Part shown: positions 25,798 through 35,610 of the stretch, piece after piece
Layout: every line of letters starts with the position of its first letter
Numbering within the stretch: position 1 is the first letter of the stretch
Source: Prolixibacteraceae bacterium
GTDB lineage: Bacteria > Bacteroidota > Bacteroidia > Bacteroidales > Prolixibacteraceae
Reading direction: 5' to 3'
Assembly: GCA_009773765.1 (NCBI GenBank)
Contig: WTWZ01000012.1
Span: 1-43,742, forward strand
Length of the DNA: 43,742 nt
Notes under the pieces: generated by a model
Databases searched by the model: none
What the model was told of the DNA's origin: nothing
Seen by the model: only the letters and a program-made list of their open reading frames with translations
Made by a program: the position numbers and the translations under genes

Positions 25798-25867
25798 TAA
25801 TATCCCGGTTTTCAGGAAACGAATTTAATAAAACCCCTGACAGCTTTTCCGGTTCATCACCAAATTA

Positions 25868-25875
25868 CAAAATTA
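25868..25875 (-). promoter_or_regulatory. -7 box for ung
   Basis: TAATTTTG on the minus strand, an exact TAnnTTTG match, in the 90-bp gap upstream of ung. Confidence 0.4.
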
Positions 25876-25887
25876 AGTTTTGTCTTT

Positions 25888-26988
25888 TCAAAACTTTGTC
25901 ATCATCCCAATCAAATCCCCTTCGTTGGTGTAATAATGCCCCATTAAATTGGCGGTTAAACAGGAATGCACGGGTATGATTTCAATCAAATCGCCCACAT
26001 TAAAATATTGAAACTGGTTATGGGCCACTTTTATAATACCGTGTTCCTGCGAGAGTTTCGAAAGATAGTTCATCTGGTCGAGCATCTGCTTTTCGCCATT
26101 TTTTGAAATGATAATCCGGCCAAACATCTCTTTTCCATCGATGTTGGTTATTGAGTCTTTCGAGAAATGTACTGCGCCGCCGTGGATTACAACCTCGTTT
26201 CGCGAAATGTGTTTTGCCACCACCGGGCAAACCATCTTCACGGCAATATCTTCGAACCGGCACACGCCGAGGTTTTGCTGCATTAAGTCGTAAAACACAA
26301 AATTGCCGGGGCGAATTTCGTTAACTCCCTTAAAATTGGTACACAGCGTGGCTGCCGGTGTGTCGCCAATACTGATTTCAATATCAGGGAATTGATTAGA
26401 GAAATTTTGTTTTAAAGATTTCAGTTTTAACAGGGCGTCAAAATGACGGTTAAAAATCTCGTCAGTGGAATGGGCGCTGTATGTTTGGCCGGAGTGAGTA
26501 AGGAATCCTTTAAAAGTCAGGTTTTTCCCTGCTTTAACCTGTTTGATAACTTCTTCAATTAGAAATTCTTCATGCGGTTCAATACCGGTGCGGTAGTTAC
26601 CGGTATCAATTTTTATCCACACATCTGCCGGACTTTTAATATGTTTTGCCAGAAAACCGGCGGCTTCGGTGTTTTCCACCAGTAACCCGAGTTTTATTTC
26701 AGAAGCCAGCCGGTTGATATTTTCAATTTCAAGGATGTTTACCGGAAATGCGATGGTAATGTCGTTCCATCTGCCGCCGGCAAAGTATTCGGCCATTTGC
26801 ACCGATGAAACAGTAATTGCCTCAACTCCAAACTGCCTGAACCATTCGCCAATTTTCAGCGATTGGTGGGTTTTGAAATGCGGCCTGAAGCGCAGGTTAT
26901 GTTCTGCCGCTTTTTTGGCCATTCTTTCTATATTCCGCAAACAGATTTCTTTATCAACTATCAAAGTCGGACGGATTATTTTAACCAT
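25888..26988 (-). CDS. DSD1 / D-threonine aldolase-like PLP enzyme (alanine racemase fold)
   Basis: A 366-residue fold-type III PLP enzyme. The PLP Lys is in RFRPHFKTHQS near residue 39, SVQMAEYFAGG follows, and the C-terminal domain has IHGGAVHFSKDS and a metal-binding-type HSCLTANLMGHY, as in D-serine dehydratase and D-threonine aldolase of the DSD1 group. Members act on D-serine, D-threonine or 3-hydroxy-D-aspartate; the exact substrate cannot be told from sequence. It follows pncB by 11 bp, so the two are probably co-transcribed. A serine-racemase-like enzyme at 14.8 kb could in principle supply a D-hydroxy amino acid. Confidence 0.85.
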   Translation of the reverse strand: MVKIIRPTLIVDKEICLRNIERMAKKAAEHNLRFRPHFKTHQSLKIGEWFRQFGVEAITVSSVQMAEYFAGGRWNDITIAFPVNILEIENINRLASEIKLGLLVENTEAAGFLAKHIKSPADVWIKIDTGNYRTGIEPHEEFLIEEVIKQVKAGKNLTFKGFLTHSGQTYSAHSTDEIFNRHFDALLKLKSLKQNFSNQFPDIEISIGDTPAATLCTNFKGVNEIRPGNFVFYDLMQQNLGVCRFEDIAVKMVCPVVAKHISRNEVVIHGGAVHFSKDSITNIDGKEMFGRIIISKNGEKQMLDQMNYLSKLSQEHGIIKVAHNQFQYFNVGDLIEIIPVHSCLTANLMGHYYTNEGDLIGMMTKF

Positions 26989-26999
26989 TTCAACACAAT

Positions 27000-28415
27000 T
27001 TAAAGTTGGTTTTTTATTTGTTTCGACAGGTTGTTGCGGGTTTGCATCAATTTTTGGGTGATTCCGGTTTTGTATATATGCGGGCTGATAAACCGCTTAT
27101 GTTCATCGGGCAATAATTCTGATCTTTTTTCGAGGAATTTGTAAATATCCAGCGGCGTTTGTTTTTCGATCAAAATTTCACCCCCTTTTACCACTTCCGA
27201 TAAAAGTATTTCGAAAGGTAATCCTTTCACTTTGGTGTTTAATTCGGGATAAACCGGATGGCTGATTACGTCAATTTCAGCCGGGTTCTCGGTTTCAAGG
27301 GCAATTGCATCGCGGTAAAACTTTCCGCTTTTATCCAGAAAACGGAACAACTGTTTTTTTGACGGGAGTGTATTTTTTTCGATGTTTTCCGAGAATTTCA
27401 TTTTCGGTAAACCTTCAATTTCGGTGAGTTTGTAAACCCCGTCAAGCGCGGCGTCGGCTTTGCCGGTAACCATTTCGGTGCCAATTCCAAAAGCATCGAT
27501 GGCGGCATCCTGGTCTTTTAATAGGGTTTTTATCACGTGTTCATTTAACTGGTTCGAAGCGATTATTTTTACGGTTTCCAGCCCGGCACCATCGAGCATT
27601 TTTCTGGCTTTTTTGCTCAGGTAGGCCAAATCGCCGCTGTCTAAACGGATGGCTTTCAACTGGTGCCCGTTTTCTTCCATTTCCTTTGCAACAATAATGG
27701 CATTCGGAACACCTGATTTTAAAGTATCGTAAGAGTCAACCAGCAAAGTTGTGTTCAGGGGGTGGACCTTTGAATAGGAGCGAAATGCCTCCAGTTCGGT
27801 ATCAAAACTCTGTATCCAGCTATGAGCCATTGTTCCGGAAACCGGAATACCAAAAAGTTTTCCGGCCAGTACATTGGAAGTTGATGAAGCCCCTCCGATA
27901 CAGGCAGCACGGCTGGCATGGATGGCGCCAAAACCTTGTGCGCGGCGCAATCCAAATTCAGCAAAAACCTGTTTTCCGGAAACCAGCTTTATCCTGAACG
28001 CTTTTGTGGCAATCAGAGATTCGAAATTGATGATATTCAGCAAAATGCTTTCGATTAACTGGCACTCGATAATATTCCCGTCAACCCTTAAAACAGGCTC
28101 GTTGGGAAATACTATTTCGCCCTCTTTTACACTTATTATATTTCCTGAAAACCTGAAATCTTTCAGATATTCCAAAAATTCAGGTTTAAATCCCTGTTCT
28201 TTTAAATATTGAATATCGGATTCGCTGTAGGTAAACTGGGCCAGCAACTCCAGAAAATCGGCCAGGCCTGCAAAAACGGTAAAGCCACCATTAAACGGAT
28301 TGGTCCTGAAAAAATAATTGAACGAGGCCTGCTGATCTTTTTTGCCGCAACAGAAATAACCTTCAGCCATGGCTAACTCATAAAAATCGGTGTATAGGCC
28401 TAATTTCTCGTTCAT
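27000..28415 (-). CDS. pncB: Nicotinate phosphoribosyltransferase
   Basis: A 471-residue NAD salvage enzyme that joins nicotinate to PRPP. It begins LGLYTDFYELAMAEGYF, with FGLRRAQGFGAI and SRAACIGGASSTSNV near the substrate site, the phospho-His region SGTMAHSWIQSF, and LDSGDL, IASNQL and GIGTEMVTG further on. I use the ATG at 28415; the open frame to 28463 adds 16 residues not found in the family. A promoter (TTTG at 28480-28483, N20, TAACTTTA at 28452-28459) lies just downstream of the neighbouring gene's terminator, which makes pncB the first gene of its unit. Confidence 0.95.
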   Translation of the reverse strand: MNEKLGLYTDFYELAMAEGYFCCGKKDQQASFNYFFRTNPFNGGFTVFAGLADFLELLAQFTYSESDIQYLKEQGFKPEFLEYLKDFRFSGNIISVKEGEIVFPNEPVLRVDGNIIECQLIESILLNIINFESLIATKAFRIKLVSGKQVFAEFGLRRAQGFGAIHASRAACIGGASSTSNVLAGKLFGIPVSGTMAHSWIQSFDTELEAFRSYSKVHPLNTTLLVDSYDTLKSGVPNAIIVAKEMEENGHQLKAIRLDSGDLAYLSKKARKMLDGAGLETVKIIASNQLNEHVIKTLLKDQDAAIDAFGIGTEMVTGKADAALDGVYKLTEIEGLPKMKFSENIEKNTLPSKKQLFRFLDKSGKFYRDAIALETENPAEIDVISHPVYPELNTKVKGLPFEILLSEVVKGGEILIEKQTPLDIYKFLEKRSELLPDEHKRFISPHIYKTGITQKLMQTRNNLSKQIKNQL

Positions 28416-28451
28416 TACCAATATATTCCAAAGCAAAGTTGATGAAGCGTT

Positions 28452-28483
28452 TAAAGTTAACAAAAAATTGTGCTGAAAACAAA
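28452..28483 (-). promoter_or_regulatory. Promoter of pncB
   Basis: On the minus strand, TTTG (28480-28483), 20 bp, then TAACTTTA (28452-28459), one base off TAnnTTTG. It is placed between the upstream terminator and pncB. Confidence 0.45.
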
Positions 28484-28521
28484 ATCTTTAAGTTGGGACA
28501 ACTCAAAGCCCAGGCAGAAAA

Positions 28522-28549
28522 AAGCCGGCCTGACTGAACAAACCGGCTT
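28522..28549 (-). terminator. Rho-independent terminator of the zinc-ribbon gene
   Basis: A 7-bp stem AAGCCGG (28522-28528) / CCGGCTT (28543-28549) with a 14-nt loop. On the minus strand it is followed by a run of six T, about 20 nt past the stop of the zinc-ribbon gene. Confidence 0.85.
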
Positions 28550-28570
28550 ACTGATATTGATAAATTTAGT

Positions 28571-29350
28571 TTAATTTAATGCATCGTCTTCTAAGGCATT
28601 GATTTTTGGGTCAACCAATATACGTCCGCAATATTCGCAAACAATAATCTTTTTACGGTTGGCGATATCCATTTGCCGTTGTGGCGGAATTTTGTTGAAA
28701 CAACCTCCACAGGCATCACGCTGAATGGTTACCACAGCCAGTCCGTTGCGGGCATTTTTTCTGATTCGTTTAAAAGCAGTTAATAAACGTGCTTCAATAA
28801 ACGATTCAATTTTTTCTGATTTGGCTTTGAGTTTTTCCTCTTCAATTCTGGTTTCCTCCTGAATTTCCTGTAATTCTGCCTTTTTGCGTTCGAGGTCTTC
28901 CTTTCTTTCGGCCAATAGCTTTTTCGATGTAACAATGGCTTCCTCTTTTTCCTTCATTTCAGAGGTGAACTCCTTGATGCGTTTTTCAGAAAGTTCAATT
29001 TCGAGGTTTTGAAATTCAATTTCTTTCGAAAGTGAATCGAACTCACGGTTGTTACGAACATTGTTTTGCTGTTCGGTATATTTTGTAATCAATAACTGCG
29101 ACTCTTTAATCGCAATTTTTTTGTTGTTACTTGATGTTTCCAGGTTTTTAATTTCGTGGTCGAGGTTGATTAACCTTGTTTTTAAACCTGCAATTTCGTC
29201 TTCCAAATCCTGAACTTCCAGCGGAAGTTCTCCCCTGAGCACTTTAATTTTGTCAACATCAGAAACTACGGTTTGCAATTCGTATAAAGCCCGAAGTTTT
29301 GATTCGACAGAGATTTCTTTTTCCTCTTGCTTTGAATATGTTGTGTTCAT
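28571..29350 (-). CDS. Coiled-coil protein with C-terminal C4 zinc ribbon
   Basis: A 259-residue protein. Residues ~15-190 are an almost continuous charged coiled coil rich in Glu and Lys. The C-terminal ~60 residues form a zinc ribbon with CGGC and CEYC pairs, plus the conserved FNKIPPQRQMDI between them. This is the common bacterial C4-type zinc-ribbon family (sometimes named CdsZ in chlamydiae); its function is poorly defined, with nucleic-acid binding the usual suggestion. It follows the Nif3-family gene by 29 bp, an arrangement often conserved in Bacteroidota, and ends in a clear terminator. Confidence 0.88.
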   Translation of the reverse strand: MNTTYSKQEEKEISVESKLRALYELQTVVSDVDKIKVLRGELPLEVQDLEDEIAGLKTRLINLDHEIKNLETSSNNKKIAIKESQLLITKYTEQQNNVRNNREFDSLSKEIEFQNLEIELSEKRIKEFTSEMKEKEEAIVTSKKLLAERKEDLERKKAELQEIQEETRIEEEKLKAKSEKIESFIEARLLTAFKRIRKNARNGLAVVTIQRDACGGCFNKIPPQRQMDIANRKKIIVCEYCGRILVDPKINALEDDALN

Positions 29351-29379
29351 CGCCTAAATATTTTTTTCAATTTTATAAA

Positions 29380-30477
29380 TTAGAAATAAAAAACCGGGTT
29401 GGTATTCACCTCCGATAAATGGACTGCAAACTTAGGGAAATTTTTCATAAGTAATTCATAAAAAAGTTCTTTAGTGAACTGTTCGCTTTCAAAATGCCCG
29501 ATATCGGCAATCACAATTTTGTTTTCGGCCTCAAAATATTGGTGGTATTTAAAGTCGGAAGAAACAAAAATATCGGCTCCGGCTGCAATTGCGGCGTTTA
29601 AAAGAAAAGAGCCGGCGCCTCCGCATACGGCAACTTTCTCAATGGCTTTGCCTTTTAATGCCGTGTGTTTTATTACTCCAGTGTTAAATACAGATTTTAT
29701 CTGCCGTAGAAAAACGGTTTCAGAAACAGGCGCGGCAACTGTACCAATCATTCCCATCCCGGCTTTGTCGAATTGATTATCGAGCGGATAAATATCATAG
29801 GCTACTTCTTCGTAAGGATGCGTTTTTTTAAGGGCATCAATTACTTTTCCCTGAAAATAACCGGGGAAAATGGTTTCGAACCTGATTTCTTTTTCAGCAT
29901 GGATTTCGCCTTTTTCACCTACAAACGGGTTTGCATTTTCATTTCCCCTGAAACTTCCCAATCCTTCCGCTGTAAAACCACAACTGTCATAGTTTCCGAT
30001 ATTTCCGGCGCCGGCATTAAAAACAGCTTCGCGCACCGGGTTCAGGTGTTCAACAGGAATGAAAGTGACTAATTTTTTTAGCTGGCCGTTGGCTGGTTGC
30101 AGTATTCTATAGTTTTGCAGTCCCAGTTTTTCGCAGATTTTTTGGTTTACCCCGTTTTCAACATTGTCGAGGTTTGTGTGCGCAGCATAAATTGCAATGT
30201 CGTTTTTTATGGCTTTTATAACAGTGCGCTCAACATAGTTTTTGCCGGTAAATTTTTTCAGGCCCGAAAAAACAATAGGGTGGTGGGCCACAATCAGTTG
30301 TGCATTTTTTTTAATCGCTTCGTCAACCACTTTTTCGGTAACATCAAGCGTTATCAATATCGTTGAAATATCAGTATAAACATCACCGGTAATCAGCCCT
30401 GCATTGTCGTACGGTTCCTGAAGGCCCAGTGGCGCAAAGCTTTCCAGAAAATTTGTAACATCTTTTAAAACCGGCAT
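29380..30477 (-). CDS. Nif3-like dinuclear metal center protein (YqfO type)
   Basis: A 365-residue member of the NIF3 family, hexameric dinuclear metal proteins. Metal ligands are visible in VAHHPIVFSGLKKF, AAHTNLDN and DIGHFESEQFT. A middle insertion of roughly 110 residues (about 130-240) matches the PII-like domain of the long YqfO subtype. A GTP cyclohydrolase I role has been proposed for some members, but the biochemical activity is uncertain. It is the upstream partner of the zinc-ribbon gene. Confidence 0.92.
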   Translation of the reverse strand: MPVLKDVTNFLESFAPLGLQEPYDNAGLITGDVYTDISTILITLDVTEKVVDEAIKKNAQLIVAHHPIVFSGLKKFTGKNYVERTVIKAIKNDIAIYAAHTNLDNVENGVNQKICEKLGLQNYRILQPANGQLKKLVTFIPVEHLNPVREAVFNAGAGNIGNYDSCGFTAEGLGSFRGNENANPFVGEKGEIHAEKEIRFETIFPGYFQGKVIDALKKTHPYEEVAYDIYPLDNQFDKAGMGMIGTVAAPVSETVFLRQIKSVFNTGVIKHTALKGKAIEKVAVCGGAGSFLLNAAIAAGADIFVSSDFKYHQYFEAENKIVIADIGHFESEQFTKELFYELLMKNFPKFAVHLSEVNTNPVFYF

Positions 30478-30553
30478 TTAATTCAATTTGTAATTTGGTG
30501 AATATTAATGTTTTGTCAAATCCAAAAAATTCTTTTTTACTTTTAGGGCGGAT

Positions 30554-30895
30554 TTAACCCTGAAGTTCATCTCTTATTTCGGTTAATTGTCGCCGAACAT
30601 CCTGTAAACGCTGGACAATTTCAAAATTATTGATAGTCTCTTCACGGTTATCTTTTAACTTTTGCCGGGCGCCTTTTATGGTCATGCCGCGTTCTTTAAC
30701 CAAATGATGGATTAATTTAATTGTTTCAATATCTTCTTTGGTAAAAAGTCGGGTTCCTTTTTTATTTTTATGCGGTTTTAAGGGGTCAAAATGATTTTCC
30801 CAGTAGCGGATTAACGATTGGTTTTCGCCAATCATCTCAGAAACTTCACCAATAGAATAAAAGATTTTCTCTATTACAGGCTTTTTATATGGCAT
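30554..30895 (-). CDS. MerR family transcriptional regulator
   Basis: A 113-residue protein with a MerR winged-helix DNA-binding domain at the N-terminus: FYSIGEVSEMIGENQSLIRY (helix-turn-helix), then GTRLFTKEDIETIKLIHHLV (wing and helix). A short coiled coil follows (about 85-113). There is no effector-binding domain, so it may dimerise only through the coil. Its gene begins 5 bp after the M23 peptidase gene ends, implying co-transcription and perhaps a link to envelope state. The target is unknown. Confidence 0.88.
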   Translation of the reverse strand: MPYKKPVIEKIFYSIGEVSEMIGENQSLIRYWENHFDPLKPHKNKKGTRLFTKEDIETIKLIHHLVKERGMTIKGARQKLKDNREETINNFEIVQRLQDVRRQLTEIRDELQG

Positions 30896-30900
30896 CGGAA

Positions 30901-31881
30901 TTAATCAAGCGTTTGACCGATATTCGATGAAATGGCAATCATCCGGTCGAATTCATCCGGCGTAAGATCCATAAAGTAATAGAATGCAGGATTTACCCGT
31001 TGTCCATCTTTGAGTACTTCGTAATGAAGGTGTGGTGCGGTTGAAGCACCCGAGTTTCCAACATAACCAATGACGTCGCCCCGCTTAACGCCCTGTCCCT
31101 GGGAAACATTAAATCCGCTGAGGTGTGCATATACTGTTTCGTAACCGTAACCATGATCGATAGTGACAGCCATTCCCAGACCGGCTCTGGTCGATCTTGT
31201 TCCTGAAATTTCTGCAACTTTCCCGTTACCGGTTGCAAAAACTGGTGTTCCAACCGGAGCGGTAAAATCCATGCCCCAGTGCATTTTACGTACTTTATAA
31301 ATCGGGTGTATGCGATAGCCCCAGCCGCTTGCAGTGCGCTTCAAATCGCGGTTGGTCAGCGGTTGAATGGCAGGGATACTTGCCAGCATCTCTTCTTTAT
31401 TCAGTGCAAGTTTCATTACCTCATCAAACGATTTCGACTGAATGTAAGCTTCCTTGGCAATGATATCCAGTTTTCGCGAAGTTTCGATGACCAGGGCTGA
31501 ATTGGAAAGGTTTTCGAGGTGCGAATATTTGTTTGTTCCGCCAAAACCTGCTTTTCTTACCGATGAAGGAATGGGGTCGGTTTCGAATATTACACGGTAA
31601 ATATTGTCATCGCGCTGCTGCAGGTCAGTAAGAACATTTTCAACTTTTTCCAAATCTTTCAGAAGTAGTTCATACTGCGACAGCAACTCCTGGTTTTCGC
31701 GTATCAGAGCTTTGGTGCGGGGTGTTTCGTAAAAATAAATTACGATAACAACCAGCAGTAGCGAAAATGCCAGACTGCTTGAAAAATAGGCTAATATTTT
31801 GGTGGTTTTTTCCCTTATCGAAAACCCGATCCGCTCATAATTGAGCGTGTCGGGATTAAATCTGTATTTCTTTTTTACCAT
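30901..31881 (-). CDS. M23 family metallopeptidase, membrane anchored
   Basis: A 326-residue inner-membrane protein. A basic N-terminus is followed by one membrane helix (residues ~30-51), a coiled coil (~55-92), a linker and a LytM/M23 domain. The zinc ligands are intact: His201 and Asp205 in HWGMDF, His286 in HLHYEV, with H253 (YAHLSG) and H284 as catalytic histidines. It should therefore be an active peptidoglycan endopeptidase facing the periplasm, unlike degenerate LytM activators such as EnvC. It heads the unit with the MerR gene and is divergent from alaS. Confidence 0.92.
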   Translation of the reverse strand: MVKKKYRFNPDTLNYERIGFSIREKTTKILAYFSSSLAFSLLLVVIVIYFYETPRTKALIRENQELLSQYELLLKDLEKVENVLTDLQQRDDNIYRVIFETDPIPSSVRKAGFGGTNKYSHLENLSNSALVIETSRKLDIIAKEAYIQSKSFDEVMKLALNKEEMLASIPAIQPLTNRDLKRTASGWGYRIHPIYKVRKMHWGMDFTAPVGTPVFATGNGKVAEISGTRSTRAGLGMAVTIDHGYGYETVYAHLSGFNVSQGQGVKRGDVIGYVGNSGASTAPHLHYEVLKDGQRVNPAFYYFMDLTPDEFDRMIAISSNIGQTLD

Positions 31882-31933
31882 AATTATAAGGGCATTTTTA
31901 TTAACCGATTTAATAAGAATTCATTAAATCATT

Positions 31934-31941
31934 TAACTTTG
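31934..31941 (+). promoter_or_regulatory. -7 box toward alaS
   Basis: TAACTTTG, an exact TAnnTTTG match 117 bp ahead of the alaS ATG. It would give a leader of about 110 nt. No TTTG is seen 19-21 bp upstream. Confidence 0.4.
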
Positions 31942-31972
31942 CAGCCGTTTGTTTATTGCTTTTTTAAAGCGG

Positions 31973-31980
31973 CAAAAATA
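31973..31980 (-). promoter_or_regulatory. -7 box toward the M23/MerR genes
   Basis: TATTTTTG on the minus strand, an exact TAnnTTTG match about 92 bp upstream of the M23 gene. With the plus-strand box at 31934-31941 it implies overlapping divergent transcripts. Confidence 0.45.
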
Positions 31981-32058
31981 ACCAAATATCTGACAGATAG
32001 CTAATTTGTTGGAACCGGTTGACATTTTTTAACAAAAATTAGAAATAATCATACATCA

Positions 32059-34683
32059 ATGACAAGGAGTTCGAAGGAGATTCGCAAGGCATTTCTCGAC
32101 TTTTTCAGTGAAAAAAAACACCAGATTGTAGAGTCGGCGCCAATGGTGGTAAAAGGCGATCCAACCCTCATGTTTACCAATGCCGGGATGAACCAGTTTA
32201 AGGATTGGTTTCTGGGAAATGAACCGGCAAAATGGGAACGTGTTGCTGACACACAAAAGTGTTTGCGCGTTTCAGGAAAGCACAATGATCTTGAAGAAGT
32301 GGGCCTTGATACTTATCACCACACCATGTTTGAAATGCTTGGCAACTGGTCGTTTGGAAATTATTTTAAAAAAAATGCCATTGAGTGGGCGTGGGAATTC
32401 CTTGTAGGAAGAATGGGATTGAACCCGGACAGAGTGTATGCAACAGTTTTTGAGGGCAGCGCCGACGATAAACTGGAACGCGATGATGAAGCCGCCGGTT
32501 ACTGGCTAAAATATCTTCCCAAAGAACGAGTGCTGAACGGCAGCAAAAAAGATAATTTCTGGGAAATGGGCGATTCAGGCCCATGCGGCCCCTGTTCCGA
32601 AATCCATGTCGATATCCGCAGTGACGAGGAAGTTGCAAAAATACCCGGGGTTGAACTGGTAAATAAAAGCCATCCGCAGGTGATTGAAATCTGGAACCTT
32701 GTTTTTATTCAGTTTAACCGAAAATCAAACGGGCAACTTGAAGAATTACCTGCAAAACATATCGATACCGGCATGGGTTTCGAGCGGCTTTGCATGGCAA
32801 TTCAGGGAGTTACTTCCAATTACGACACGGATATTTTTCAGAATACCATTTCAGAAATTGGCAAACTATGCAATATTAAATATGGCGACAACGAAAAAAC
32901 AGACATCGCCATGCGCGTGATTGCCGACCATTTGCGGGCTGTCGCGTTTGCCATCGCCGACGGACAGTTACCTTCGAACAACAAAGCCGGTTACGTTATC
33001 CGTCGTATTTTGCGCCGGGCCGTTCGTTATGGTTACACGTTCCTCGGTTTCCGTGAAGCCTTTATTTACAAACTGGTTGAAGCACTAAAAGAAACCATGG
33101 GCGATGCTTTCCCCGAATTGAAAAGACAGCAGGTTTTAATTAAAAAAGTGATTAAGGAAGAAGAAGAATCTTTTCTGCGGACTCTTTCAACAGGAATACG
33201 TTTGCTGGATGAACTTATTTTGAAAGCAAAACAGAAAAAGAGAACTGAAATTTTGGGAAAAGATGCTTTTGTGTTGTTCGATACTTATGGGTTCCCGCTC
33301 GATTTAACTGAACTGATTGCCCGCGAAAACATTCTGACAGTTGACACAGCAGGTTTTCAGGTTGAAATGGAGATGCAGAAAACCCGCTCGCGCAATGCGG
33401 CAGCGCAGGAAACCGACGATTGGGTGGAGATTCGCAAAATTGGACAAACCGAATTTCTGGGTTACGACAAACTGGAGGCCGAAATTAGGATTTCACGCTA
33501 CCGTAAAGTTGCCCAGCAAAAAAAGACATTTTATCAACTGGTTTTCGACCAGACCCCATTCTACGGCGAGTCGGGCGGACAAGCCGGCGATTCGGGCACT
33601 ATTGAGTTTGACGGGCAAAAATCAGTAATTTTCGATACACAAAAAGAGAACAACCTGATTGTTCATTTAACGGAAAAACTGCCGGCAAACCCGAATGAAA
33701 CCTTTTTGGCAAAAGTAAATGTTGAAAAAAGGCTAAGCACGGCCAACAACCACACAGCAACCCACCTTTTACATGCCGCCCTGCGCGGGGTTTTGGGAAA
33801 ACATGTTGAACAGAAAGGCTCGCTGGTAAATGCAGATCATCTGCGTTTCGACTTTTCCCATTTCCAGAAAATGAGTGAGGATGAGATTGAAAAAGTGGAA
33901 AAATTTGTGAACGCAAAAATACGGGAAAACGCTATACGCGAGGAAAACCGTTTTATGCCCGTTGAAGAGGCTAAACAGTTGGGAGCAATGATGTTGTTTG
34001 GCGAAAAATACGGTGATGCAGTGCGTGTAATCAAATTTGGAGAATCTGTTGAACTGTGCGGTGGCACCCACGTTGCCGCAACGGGCCAAATCGGCTTGTT
34101 TAAAATTATTTCTGAAGGAGCCATTGCAGCCGGAGTGCGCCGTATTGAAGCCATTACTGCCGAACATGCAGAAAGTTTTGTTAACGAACAGGTTAAAACC
34201 CTGAAAAGTATCCAGGAAGCCATGAAAAGCTCAAACGATATATTGGGCAGGGTATTGAACCTGCAAAAGGAGAACAACGATCTTGCCTCGCAAATCGATG
34301 AGTTTAACCGCGAAAGGATTAAAATAATGAAAAACAACCTGAAAAGTAGGATTTTACAGGAACGGGGAGTCAATATTATTTCCGATCAGGTGGAAATGGG
34401 AAATGCTGGTATGATAAAAGATCTTGCCTATCAACTTAAAGGCGAAGTTGAGAACCTATACCTCGTATTGGGCGCTTTGATTGAAGGCAAACCCAACTTA
34501 ACTGTAATGATTTCTGAAAATCTGGTTGCCGAAAAAGGATTGGATGCCGGTAGAATTGTACGCGAAGCAGGCCGTGAAATACAAGGTGGCGGCGGCGGAC
34601 AGCCGTTTTATGCCACTGCGGGCGGTAAAAATGCAGCCGGTTTGCAGGCCGCTATAAACAAGGCGTTGTCGTTCTTACAATAA
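32059..34683 (+). CDS. alaS: Alanine-tRNA ligase
   Basis: An 874-residue class II synthetase that charges tRNA-Ala. The catalytic core begins with motif 2 region residues ([15 protein letters not shown]) and includes [16 protein letters not shown]. The editing domain has the zinc motif HTATH (H565, H569) with CGGTH (C667, H671). The C-Ala domain ends with [15 protein letters not shown]. Length and order match full AlaS. The start is the ATG at 32059. It lies in a gene pair with divergent M23, and beyond its stop the character of the region changes to accessory genes. Confidence 0.98.
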   Translation: MTRSSKEIRKAFLDFFSEKKHQIVESAPMVVKGDPTLMFTNAGMNQFKDWFLGNEPAKWERVADTQKCLRVSGKHNDLEEVGLDTYHHTMFEMLGNWSFGNYFKKNAIEWAWEFLVGRMGLNPDRVYATVFEGSADDKLERDDEAAGYWLKYLPKERVLNGSKKDNFWEMGDSGPCGPCSEIHVDIRSDEEVAKIPGVELVNKSHPQVIEIWNLVFIQFNRKSNGQLEELPAKHIDTGMGFERLCMAIQGVTSNYDTDIFQNTISEIGKLCNIKYGDNEKTDIAMRVIADHLRAVAFAIADGQLPSNNKAGYVIRRILRRAVRYGYTFLGFREAFIYKLVEALKETMGDAFPELKRQQVLIKKVIKEEEESFLRTLSTGIRLLDELILKAKQKKRTEILGKDAFVLFDTYGFPLDLTELIARENILTVDTAGFQVEMEMQKTRSRNAAAQETDDWVEIRKIGQTEFLGYDKLEAEIRISRYRKVAQQKKTFYQLVFDQTPFYGESGGQAGDSGTIEFDGQKSVIFDTQKENNLIVHLTEKLPANPNETFLAKVNVEKRLSTANNHTATHLLHAALRGVLGKHVEQKGSLVNADHLRFDFSHFQKMSEDEIEKVEKFVNAKIRENAIREENRFMPVEEAKQLGAMMLFGEKYGDAVRVIKFGESVELCGGTHVAATGQIGLFKIISEGAIAAGVRRIEAITAEHAESFVNEQVKTLKSIQEAMKSSNDILGRVLNLQKENNDLASQIDEFNRERIKIMKNNLKSRILQERGVNIISDQVEMGNAGMIKDLAYQLKGEVENLYLVLGALIEGKPNLTVMISENLVAEKGLDAGRIVREAGREIQGGGGGQPFYATAGGKNAAGLQAAINKALSFLQ

Positions 34684-34775
34684 AACACAGGGTTAATGTA
34701 AGTAAGTTTTTTAGGTTTATTGCCGTCCGATTTATGGGACAGATTCAGAGGCTATGAAACAGGGACTCAATATTA

Positions 34776-35519
34776 TTAGTTCAATTTCCTGAACCTTACT
34801 GCCATTCCGCCACCTTCGCCTAAAACAATAGGCAGGGCAGATGTATTGGTTACCTGAACAATTGAAACAGTTACTTTTTCAGGCTCGTTTTGCCAGGTTG
34901 TTCCGGGCGCATCGGCATAAATCTGCGCCTCGTAATTTCCGGCGCCCAGAAAATCGAGCGAAACGGTGAATTCTCGTCCTTCTTCATTGGTCATGCTGCC
35001 CAGGTACCAATCTTCGCTATTGCGGTCTTTGCGTACGGTTGTAATATATTCGCCAATTTCGTTATTCAGGACTTTAGTATTGTCCCAATCAACCGGAACA
35101 TCTTTCAGAAACTGGAAAGCCGGATGACCGTCGTAATTATCGGGCAGGTCGGCCAGCATCTGTATGGGCGGGTAAATGGTAACATAATAGGCCAGTTGCT
35201 TTGCCAGAGTGGTATGAACGCGGCGGCCGTTAAATCCCTGTTCCCAGGTTTCATCAAATGACGAGGTTTTAACTTCAGCAACAATAAAACCTGAATTAAA
35301 AGTATCGCCGTCCTTGAATACAAATCCCAGCTTCGATGGGTTGACCACGCTTGTTTCGGCATGGTTTACCGAATAAAATGGGACGCCGTCTTTAATTTCA
35401 AACTGAATTTTGTTTTTGCCATCGGGCGACGCCACCGAGACTGTTTTGTTTTTTTCGTTCGTGCAGTTTACAAGTAAAACTGCCAGTGCTGCGAGGAAGA
35501 AGAATTGTAACTTTTTCAT
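34776..35519 (-). pseudogene. GH97 α-glucoside hydrolase with the catalytic domain deleted in frame
   Basis: A 247-residue lipoprotein-signal ORF (LLVNC, Cys19) made of two ends of a GH97 (SusB-like) protein. Residues ~25-94 match the start of the GH97 N-terminal β-sandwich (VSVASPDGKN, PFYSVNH, SFDETWEQ). From residue ~95 the sequence jumps to the very C-terminal part (GRRVHTTLAKQLAYYVTIY, PPIQMLADLPDNYDGHPAF, IGEYITTVRKDRNSEDWYLGS). Roughly 400 residues, including the barrel and its catalytic carboxylates, are missing, at about base 35240. The reading frame is intact, so a truncated protein could still be made. Normal GH97 enzymes have about 650-700 residues. Confidence 0.82.
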
Positions 35520-35551
35520 TATTTATTTAGTTTATTTTGAATCGGTTAAGA

Positions 35552-35580
35552 ACAACACAGGCACTTAGGGCACATAAAAT
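35552..35580. repeat. Degenerate CACATAG-type repeat (half copy)
   Basis: ACACAGGCACTTAGGGCACATAA resembles the left arm and loop of the inverted repeat at 36651-36695. It lies between the GH97 remnant and the nuclease pseudogene. Confidence 0.4.
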
Positions 35581-35610
35581 CTTTCTGTATTCTTTTTATT
35601 TTCCTAATCA

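Noticed and set aside
32018-32023. TTGACA upstream of alaS as a σ70-type -35 box
   Set aside because: Bacteroidota use a different consensus and no matching TATAAT is spaced from it; treated as chance.
33769-34373. Long antisense frames (132 and 178 residues) inside alaS
   Set aside because: They lie entirely within the editing and C-terminal domains of a clear alaS and lack any family features.
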